Shown: piece after piece, positions 1 through 9,600 of the stretch
How positions within the stretch are numbered: position 1 is the first letter of the stretch
How the letters are laid out: each line of letters opens with the position of its first letter
Source: Theodoxus fluviatilis
Lineage: Eukaryota; Mollusca; Gastropoda; Cycloneritida; Neritidae
Reading direction: 5' to 3'
DNA length: 18,723 nucleotides
Assembly (NCBI GenBank): GCA_034096865.1
Contig: JAWQFJ010001329.1
Coordinates: 50,001 to 68,723, forward strand
The notes under the pieces: generated by a model
What the model was told of the DNA's origin: nothing
Databases searched by the model: none
Seen by the model: only the letters and a program-made list of their open reading frames with translations
Program-made: the position numbers and the translations under genes

Positions 1-13
1 ATACTTTCATCAT

Positions 14-358
14 GAGACACATTTGGTCACATATCATCAAGGTCAAGGTCACTTTGACCCTTATGAAATGTGACCAAAATGGGGTAGTGAACCACTAAAA
101 GTGACCATATCTCATGGTAGAAAGTGCCAAAAAGCATCATTGTGCTTCCTATGTCTTGAATTAACAGCTTTGTGTTGCGTGACCTTGGATGACCTTGACC
201 TTGGGTCAAGGTCACATGTAATTTGGTAGGAAAAATGTGTAAAGCATTTCTTAGTGCATGATGTTATTGGTAGGTTTAGTTGTTTGACCTTGACCTTGAA
301 GGTCACCTGAAGGTCAGGTCATGTAAAGGTCAAGGTCATGTAAAGGTCAAGGTCAAGC
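14..358. repeat. Interspersed repeat rich in TCAAGGTCA / TGACCTTGA motifs
   Basis: The hexamer AGGTCA or its complement occurs many times, mostly as the extended form TCAAGGTCA. An 11-bp perfect inverted pair, TGACCTTGACC and GGTCAAGGTCA, lies at 190-200 and 204-214 with a 3-base spacer. A direct run of AAGGTCA-like units ends at about 355. The extended motif matches the monomeric binding site known for FTZ-F1/ERR-type nuclear receptors, but repeats of this type are also common genomic filler in marine invertebrates. No function is claimed. Confidence 0.7.
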
Positions 359-414
359 ATGTGAGTCGTATGGGCTTTGCCCTTCTTGTTTGTAAGATTA
401 AGTATGGTAATCAT

Positions 415-563
415 TCTGTGTGTGTTTGTGTGTGTGTGCATATGTGTGTATGTGTATGTGTGCATGTGTATGTGTGCGTGCATATGTGTGTGTGTTTGTG
501 TGTGTGCATATGTGTGTGTGCATATATGTGTATGTGTGCATAAGTATGTATGCATACATGTGT
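415..563 (+). repeat. Imperfect (TG)n microsatellite
   Basis: Alternating TG is interrupted by TGCATA and TGTATG variants. It lies 47 bases upstream of exon 1. A complementary (CA)n tract lies on the other side of the same exon at 826-1110. Confidence 0.95.
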
Positions 564-609
564 GTGGAATAGACAGTCGCTGTCAAACTGTGTCTGTTTC
601 CATGGACAG

Positions 610-728
610 GTGGCACTCAACATCTACAGCTACGAGAATGTTGCCTTCCACGTGCTCCACAAGAGAGTCCCCGCCTACTCCTTCCGCAGCCTGACAGCCT
701 GGTTCCAGCACCGCACCCACCTGCTTAG
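610..728 (+). CDS. REV3L: REV3L exon 1 of window (exonuclease-like domain)
   Basis: Translates from [19 protein letters not shown] to RTHLL, then AG of a split Arg codon (residues 1-40). The acceptor is GGACAG|GTGG and the donor is TTAG|GTGAGA. Length is 119 nt, entering in phase 0 and leaving in phase 2. The segment [15 protein letters not shown] is characteristic of the Rev3 exonuclease-like region. The ORF continues upstream, so this is not the first exon of the gene. Confidence 0.93.
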
Positions 729-825
729 GTGAGAGATTGCACTGATCTGCTCAAGTTGGAAAAAGCTCTGCCTGTCAGCTGAAATTCTGCATTTGTATAA
801 CCATGTTATATAGTTTGCAAAAATA

Positions 826-860
<35 letters not shown>

Positions 861-3554
861 CATGCACACACATGCATGCACACACAAACGCATGCATGCA
901 CAAACAAATGCACACAGACACACAGACGCACAGACGCACACACATTCACACACACACACACGCACACACACACATGCATGCACACACAAACGCATGCACG
1001 CACAAACAAATGCACACAGACACACACACACAGACACACTCACGCACACACATTCACACACGCACTCACGCACACACATACACACACACACACACTCACA
1101 CACACACACACTGCCTCAATTAAGCAGTGGCTCGATGCCCCCCCATCATCTGGAACCCCTGGCTCTTCGGCTTTTGGGCCATGCTTCTGTAGCTCAGCCA
1201 GAGATGGCCCCAAGCAGCCAGAGGCGGCCCCAAGCAGCCAGAGGCGGCCCCAAGCAGCCAGAGGCGGCCCCAAGCAGCCAGAGGCGGCCCCAAGCAGCCA
1301 GAGGCGGCCCCAAGCAGCCAGAGGCGGCCCCAAGCAGCCAAAAAGACTAGAAATGCATCACCCATGCACTGCTTCACTGAATTCCATTACACTTCATCTC
1401 AGTACATCTTTTGACATGGCTGTGTGTTGAATAACTGTGTGCCATTGACCGCATGGTATTGCTTTATACTGCACTGTATAGTGTATCGCCCTGCATCTAC
1501 CAGTACTGCATTGCGTTGGATTGTACTGTATCGTACCATGATTCCGTGGCAGGTGGCGAGTGGTGGAGCACTACAGGAGCAGGGTGGAGGGGCAGCTGGA
1601 CTTGATGGATCAGCTGGACCTCATTGGCAAGACCAGTGAGTTTGCACGCGTCTTCGGCATCGAGTTCTTTGACGTCCTCTCCAGAGGATCACAGGTGAGG
1701 GACAGCTCATTTTTCCTGGTGTGTGTGCGTGTGTGCGTGCGTGCGTGATGTGAGAATTTTTTGGTATGTGTTTTTTGTGTGTATGTTTGCTTCTGTGTTT
1801 TAATTGTTGTGAAAAATCTTTCCATGCAGTGCTGTTTGCTTCTGTCATGAAAGCTCATTCTGATCCTGATGAAGTAATCTTTTTTTCAGTTGAAGAATCA
1901 GCGTCTTTTAGATGTTAGAAGTGAAAATCTCAGTTTGTCATGGAAAATGACTAGCAGCAGAATGGAAAGGGATTAGTAGAGACCTCTTACAGATTTCATT
2001 ACTGACCATTAAAGCTCGTTATCAGAATTGTATGAGACATGTCTCTTATATCGCATTGACTTATGTCTCTTGCTTTTCAGTACCGTGTGGAGTCAATGAT
2101 GCTGCGGCTGTCTAAGCCACTCAACTACATCGCTGTCTCCCCAAGTGTGCACCAGCGAGCACGCATGCGTGCGCCTGAGTGCATTCAGTTGACTCTGGAA
2201 CCCGAGTCGCGAGTGTACACAGACCCGGTGGTGGTGCTGGACTTCCAGTCGCTGTACCCCTCCATCATGATTGCCTACAACTACTGCTTCTCTACCTGTC
2301 TGGGTCGCCTGGACTCCCTTGCACAGGCACAGTGAGTCCTCTGCTTGCTTTGCCTTGTCTCCATCCAGGAGTGAAATGGGGTCCTGGTACCGTGAACAAA
2401 GGTTGCCGAAAGGATTGCCTTGATTTCAATGTTGAAAGAATCCTAGGGCTGAATTGTTAGATGCTGCTGTAATGAGACTCTGTTCTTGGAGATTTATTGA
2501 AAAAGATAAAAGCCACATGCTTAGACCTCTCTTTCAAAGACATGGCATAGATACATGTAGTAATATCTTGGGGGTGGATGTGGAGTTTGGTGGCCAATGC
2601 GTGGTTGGGGCTCGGTTTTCCAGGGTGGTCTGAATGCAGGGTTGGATCTAATGATCTGACCCCCCCCAACCCCCCTGGTAGCCTTCTCTGGCTGCTGGGG
2701 GCCGCCCCAGGCTGAGCTACTGGAGCAGGCCCTGAAAGCCAGGCAGCCAGGGGTTCCAGCTGATTGAGGCATCAAGCAGCTCCATCTGTATGTATTGTTG
2801 GTTTGCTACGGATGCATTTTTTCAGGTTGTCTATATTCTTTGGGGCCTTGGCATTATGACTGAAAAATGTTATCACCCCGCCCTCTGTTATCTTGGCAGC
2901 AGTGATAACTTGATGTTTCTTGTCATCATTGGGCATTTGTTCTTATTTTGTATTCCTGCAGCAAGTTCTGTCATAACTGTTTTCTTCTTTCTAGTGAGGG
3001 ACCCATAGAGTTCGGATGCACAACTCTCTCCGTCTCACCTTCAACTATCAAGGTGAGTGGGGTTGGGTTTGAAATGGTGTTTCCGTCGCATGGGAATTTT
3101 CCAAATAGAGCATCTTTTTATTGAAATTGATCGAATCAGCCCATTTACAGATAAAAACTTCATCACCATGGAGTGATATTTCCTCTGATCCTTTAGAATG
3201 TTATTGAAAATTATGATTAGTCAGAGTTTTGCAGCCACATCTGTAGTTATATTTTGTGGGTTTCATTTGCCTTCTTTTAAAGCGAGTCAAATATTTAAAG
3301 CACAGTTTTTTTTTTAAATTTATCAAGGATGATGTCTTTATAATTTTATGCAGAAACTGGAAGGTGATGTGACGATTTCCCCCAATGGCGTGGTGTTTGT
3401 CAAGCAACATGTGCGGAAAGGAGTCATCTCCAAGTGAGTACTTGCCATCTGTGTTGTGTTTGTTTGGTTTCTTGCTTGCCAGGATAGTTTCCATTGTAGT
3501 CTCTGTTAGGGACAGGTTCTCTGGTGAACATGGCTGCAGGGAAAATAGGATAGC

Positions 3555-3601
<47 letters not shown>

Positions 3602-6600
3602 CTTTTATTTGTACATTAGTATTGGAATGTCAGTGGCAGTGTTTTAATTTTGACCTTATCAGAACTTTGGTTTAACCCTTTTGTGTTCAGACAGTTAAAG
3701 TTAGTACACCCACCATATTTTTGACTTGGCAAAGGTTGATATGAAGAACATGGATTGGTTTGACACGTACATGTTACCCATCAAACTAAGATCTGAGCAT
3801 GGGACTGGTCAGCGTTGTTCCATTCTGGAATTTCCCCGATAGTTTTACCGTTTTCAGATGCTAATTGTTCCCAGAGGATAGGAGGCAGATGCATTTGTCT
3901 CTTGACAGCTGAGCTGATGACATGCATCTCAATTTACTCTGAATTCTAGTAGCCTATCGCGGTTTCACCATCTGAACACAAGAGGGTAAATTGTTTATTG
4001 GAATGAAAAGTAAACAACTGTTGATGGAGGGATACAAGACCCATGCATTTTTTAAAATTGTGAAACGACCTCCACAGCAATGGTCAGTCTGCAAAGAGAT
4101 TATTATTTGTCTCGAGGATGAGAAACATAAAAAGTATTATATTAATAAATGAAGGAACAGGAATGAATGAATGGATGGATAGATGAATGGATTAATGAAA
4201 AGCAGAGCCTTATAACTTATTCCAAACTTTAGAGTAGACTGGTAATTTTGTTTTGCTTTGCCATGTTTGACAGGATGGTGGAGGAGATCCTGAACACCAG
4301 GATCATGGTGAAGAAGATGATGAAGAACTACAAAGGAGACAGGGTGAGTGGGTTTTGCTTGCTGGGAAAACAAGGAAGGAAAGGATGGGTGTGGGTGTGG
4401 GTGGGAAATGTTTACTTACAGATGTATGCCATGTCTGGTGCCTGGTAGCGTGCTTTGCTGTAAGTGTAAGAGGGATCTGATTCCATGTATTTTCATCCAT
4501 ATTATGTCTGTGCATCTATGCCACGTATTTCTGCTCATGATTTTCTGCTGTCTCAAGGTGATGTGTAGACGTTGCAGTGATGGAGACTGTGAAAATGAGG
4601 ATTGTCTGACTCACAAGAAAATGCCGTCATTGACTTTACTATTTGTCTCAGAGATTATTCTGGCCTGCATTTGTGTGGTGACTTTAGCTTATGTACATAG
4701 TACTGTTTCATATCTTTTGATATTTTCTGCCGTTATCTTAGGTCAAAAAAAGAGAAATAGCTGTGGTTAAGGCATCGTGGCTGAAAAATATAGGGTCAGT
4801 TAGTCAGCTTGAAGACTTTTTTTAATGAGGCCAAATTGAACATAAAGCAAACTTTCTTGAACTGAAATTGCTTTGTAAAACTTCAATAGTGGATTACCAT
4901 AGGGCAGGGAAGATGGGACAGAATGCAGTTTATTGTTTATCATCTTTTTTTTTTGCTTGATTGGAAAAAAGTTAACTGTTGGCAGAAAAAAAACTGGGTA
5001 GGTCAGGTTACGATAACCACCACCATTTTTGTGTGGGGCCTACTGTAAGTAATTACATACTTAGAATACCATTTTCTTACACATACATACATGTACACAT
5101 GTGTGCACACGCACACACACATACGCGCACACACACACACTCACGCACACACACACACTCACGCACACACACTCACACACATACATACACACACACACAC
5201 ACACACCTTTGATTATCACATCTGCTCTCTGTTGAAATGCAGAGGTTTCATTGAAAGATATGCCTTTGCTCCACACGTGCAGTCCTTGTTATGTGCAGTC
5301 TCAGAAAAGTCTCGGTGGTTCCCTACTTCACACATAGTGTCTGCCCCTTCACTGTAGGTACTCCTTGTGGCTAGAGCCTTCAGCATTTGTGTATGTGTAT
5401 TACCCAAGCATGACTCTTCATTGCTCTATCACTGCACCCCCATATTCTGTGTTGGCAATAAATCACAACAACCCCACATTTTGTGTTGGCAGTAAGTCAC
5501 TTCACCCCCATATTCTGTGTTGGCAATAAATCACTACAACCCTGCACTCTGTGTTGGCAGTAAGTCACTACAACCCCACATTCTGTGTTGGCAGTAAATC
5601 ACTACAACCCCACATTCTGTGTTGGCAATAAATCACTACAACCCCACATTCTGTGTTGGCAGTAAGTCACTGCACCCCCATATTCTGTGTTGGCAATAAA
5701 TCACTACAAGCCCACACTCTGTGTTGGCAGTAAGTCACTACAAGCCCACACTCTGTGTTGGCAGTAAGTCACTACAACCCCACACTCTGTGTTGGCAGTA
5801 AGTCACTACAACCCTGCACTCTGTGTTGGCAGTAAGTCACTACAACCCTGCACTCTGTGTTGGCAGTAAGTCACTACAACCCCACACTCTGTGTTGGCAG
5901 TAAGTCACTACAAGCCCACATTCTGTGTTGGCAGTAAGTCACTACAACCCCACACTCTGTGTTGGCAGTAAGTCACTACAAGCCCACATTCTGTGTTGGC
6001 AGTAAGTCACTACAACCCTGCACTCTGTGTTGGCAGTAAGTCACTACAACCCTGCACTCTGTGTTGGCAGTAAGTCACTACAACCCCACACTCTGTGTTG
6101 GCAGTAAGTCACTACAACCCTGCACTCTGTGTTGGCAGTAAGTCACTACAACTCTGTGCTCTGTGTTGGCAGTAAGTCACTACAACTCTGTGCTCTGTGT
6201 TGGCAGTAAGTCACTACAACCCTGCACTCTGTGTTGGCAGTAAGTCACTACAACCCTGCACTCTGTGTTGGCAGTAAGTCACTACAACCCTGCACTCTGT
6301 GTTGGCAGTAAGTCACTACAACTCTGTGCTCTGTGTTGGCAGTAAGTCACTACAACCCCACATTCTGTGTTGGCAGTAAGTCACTACAACTCTGTGCTCT
6401 GTGTTGGCAGTAAGTCACTACAACCCCACACTCTGTGTTGGCAGTAAGTCACTACAACCCCACACTCTGTGTTGGCAGTAAGTCACTACAACTCTGTGCT
6501 CTGTGTTGGCAGTAAGTCACTACAACTCTGTGCTCTGTGTTGGCAGTAAGTCACTACAACCCTGCACTCTGTGTTGGCAGTAAGTCACTACAACCCCACA

Positions 6601-9600
6601 CTCTGTGTTGGCAGTAAGTCACTACAACCCTGCACTCTGTGTTGGCAGTAAGTCACTACAACCCTGCACTCTGTGTTGGCAGTAAGTCACTACAACTCTG
6701 TGCTCTGTGTTGGCAGTAAGTCACTACAACCCTGCACTCTGTGTTGGCAGTAAGTCACTACAACCCTGCACTCTGTGTTGGCAGTAAGTCACTACAACTC
6801 TGTGCTCTGTGTTGGCAGTAAGTCACTACAACTCTGTGCTCTGTGTTGGCAGTAAGTCACTACAACTCTGTGCTCTGTGTTGGCAGTAAGTCACTACAAC
6901 CCCACACTCTGTGTTGGCAGTAAGTCACTACAACCCCACACTCTGTGTTGGCAGTAAGTCACTACAACTCTGTGCTCTGTGTTGGCAGTAAGTCACTACA
7001 ACCCTGCACTCTGTGTTGGCAGTAAGTCACTACAACCCTGCACTCTGTGTTGGCAGTAAGTCACTACAACCCTGCACTCTGTGTTGGCAGTAAGTCACTA
7101 CAACCCCACACTCTGTGTTGGCAGTAAGTCACTACAACCCCACACTCTGTGTTGGCAGTAAGTCACTACAACCCTGCACTCTGTGTTGGCAGTAAGTCAC
7201 TACAACCCTGCACTCTGTGTTGGCAGTAAGTCACTACAACCCCACACTCTGTGTTGGCAGTAAGTCACTACAAGCCCACATTCTGTGTTGGCAGTAAGTC
7301 ACTACAACCCTGCACTCTGTGTTGGCAGTAAGTCACTACAACCCTGCACTCTGTGTTGGCAGTAAGTCACTACAACCCTGCACTCTGTGTTGGCAGTAAG
7401 TCACTACAACTCTGTGCTCTGTGTTGGCAGTAAGTCACTACAACTCTGTGCTCTGTGTTGGCAGTAAGTCACTACAACTCTGTGCTCTGTGTTGGCAGTA
7501 AGTCACTACAACCCTGCACTCTGTGTTGGCAGTAAGTCACTACAACCCTGCACTCTGTGTTGGCAGTAAGTCACTACAACTCTGTGCTCTGTGTTGGCAG
7601 TAAGTCACTACAACTCTGTGCTCTGTGTTGGCAGTAAGTCACTACAACTCTGTGCTCTGTGTTGGCAGTAAGTCACTACAACTCTGTGCTCTGTGTTGGC
7701 AGTAAGTCACTACAACTCTGTGCTCTGTGTTGGCAGTAAGTCACTACAACCCCACACTCTGTGTTGGCAGTAAGTCACTACAACCCTGCACTCTGTGTTG
7801 GCAGTAAGTCACTACAACCCTGCACTCTGTGTTGGCAGTAAGTCACTACAACCCCACACTCTGTGTTGGCAGTAAGTCACTACAACCCTGCACTCTGTGT
7901 TGGCAGTAAGTCACTACAACCCCACACTCTGTGTTGGCAGTAAGTCACTACAACCCTGCACTCTGTGTTGGCAGTAAGTCACTACAACCCCACATTCTGT
8001 GTTGGCAGTAAGTCACTACAACCCTGCACTCTGTGTTGGCAGTAAGTCACTACAACCCTGCACTCTGTGTTGGCAGTAAGTCACTACAACCCCACATTCT
8101 GTGTTGGCAGTAAGTCACTACAACTCTGTGCTCTGTGTTGGCAGTAAGTCACTACAACTCTGTGCTCTGTGTTGGCAGTAAGTCACTACAACTCTGTGCT
8201 CTGTGTTGGCAGTAAATCACTACAACCCTGCACTCTGTGTTGGCAGTAAGTCACTACAACCCCACATTCTGTGTTGGCAGTAAGTCACTACAACTCTGTG
8301 CTCTGTGTTGGCAGTAAGTCACTACAACTCTGTGCTCTGTGTTGGCAGTAAGTCACTACAACTCTGTGCTCTGTGTTGGCAGTAAGTCACTACAACCCTG
8401 CACTCTGTGTTGGCAGTAAGTCACTACAACCCCACATTCTGTGTTGGCAGTAAGTCACTACAACCCCACATTCTGTGTTGGCAGTCACTATACCGCATGC
8501 TGGATGCCAGACAGCTGGGACTGAAGCTGATTGCCAATGTCACCTATGGCTACACTGCAGCCAACTTCTCCGGAAGAATGCCTTGTGTTGAGGTACGTGT
8601 TTCCACTCTGCCTCACCTCATGTGTGTTGGGAGTCAGAATAAACCCCACTCTGTCTCCTTATGTGATCTCGTAAGGGCAAATAACTAGGGAATTTGATAT
8701 TTGACTTGATCTTACCCAAACCTACTCTAGTGATTTTAGTGGTCTTTGGCCTTACTTAGCTATAAAGGCTGATAGGCTATGAAGTTCCATTAATTCATTC
8801 ATTCATTCATTCATTCATTGACTCTGCCTTATCCTACCACTAGAATGAACCTTCTATAAAATGGTTGCTTGTCCTGGTGGTGGTTGTGGATTTTTGGGGA
8901 TATGTGTCATTGTTTTAACATTTAATGAAAACAGTATGGCACTATTGATATTTTGAGTGCCACTTGCAGAAATTCAGTCATGGATGAGTTTTGCTGTTTT
9001 CACAGATGACAAACTGTATCTTGTGAGGAGTTTCTGGGTCTTGTTGGCTTCATGCCAAGCTTTGTGGGAACAGGGAGTCCAATAAAAACTGAATTGTGTC
9101 ATGCTTGGCACCATCTAATGGTGACGCCTCGCAGTTTTTGATTGAGTGGGAATTCCTTAACTATGCAGTGTTTAGAGTTAATTTTCTAAAAGAAGCACAT
9201 TAAAAAGTGTATGGTCACTCACACAGAGTATTGAAATGCCAATGACTTTTCCATATTTCATGGCATGCACACTCAGAATATTGAAATTTCAAAGACTTCC
9301 ATATTTCATGGCAGTCACACACAGAGTATTAAAATGTCAATGACTTCCATATTTCATGGCAGCCACACACAGAGTATTGAAATGTCAATGACTTCCATAT
9401 TTCATGGCAGTCACTTACAGAGTATTGAAATGTCAATGACTTCCATATTTCATGGCAGCCACACACAGAGTATTGAAATGTCAATGACTTTTCCATATTT
9501 CATGGCAGGTTGCAGACAGCATTGTACGCAAAGCACGCGAGTCGCTGGAGCGTGCCATAGAGCTTGTGCACAGTACGCCGCACTGGGATGCAAGCGTCGT

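Larger units (their letters stand above)
1..609 (+). other. 3' part of the intron upstream of exon 1
   Basis: No coding sequence was recognised. The segment holds AGGTCA-type repeats (about 1-360) and an imperfect TG tract (about 415-563). It ends with an acceptor, TTTCCATGGACAG, directly before exon 1. The short open frames on both strands here are low-complexity translations of these repeats. Confidence 0.8.
729..1552 (+). other. Intron 1: CA repeats, dispersed element, 20-bp minisatellite
   Basis: 824 bp. It contains compound CA repeats (826-1110), a dispersed element (about 1120-1345) with an internal minisatellite, and about 200 bp of unremarkable sequence before the acceptor CCGTGGCAG|G. 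Confidence 0.85.
4344..8484 (+). other. Intron 6: 4.1 kb, three quarters 34-bp minisatellite
   Basis: 4,141 bp, the longest complete intron here. 4344-5085 is unique sequence in which I recognise nothing. A CA tract follows (5090-5206), then about 220 bp of unique sequence, then the 34-bp array (5429-8484) running to the last base of the intron. The donor is GTGAGTGG and the acceptor ATTCTGTGTTGGCAG has a weak, G-interrupted pyrimidine tract. Confidence 0.93.

Noticed and set aside
1185..1200. tRNA-like A box (GTAGCTCAGCC) suggesting a tRNA gene or tRNA-derived SINE
   Set aside because: No matching B box, no cloverleaf and no acceptor stem was found in either copy. A SINE origin remains possible but unsupported.
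858..1430. 190-residue frame (His/Thr repeats then Pro/Ser/Gln repeats) and the antisense Cys/Val and Leu/Gly frames
   Set aside because: These are low-complexity translations of the CA microsatellite and the 20-bp minisatellite inside intron 1, with no splice or homology support.
4348..4770. 140-residue open frame in intron 6 with a hydrophobic end
   Set aside because: It begins at the exon 6 donor region out of the REV3L frame, has no recognisable domain, and is consistent with chance in AT-rich intron.
5429..8484. CRISPR-like array (regular 34-bp direct repeats)
   Set aside because: There are no spacers. The repeats are head-to-tail and the setting is a eukaryotic intron, so this is a minisatellite.
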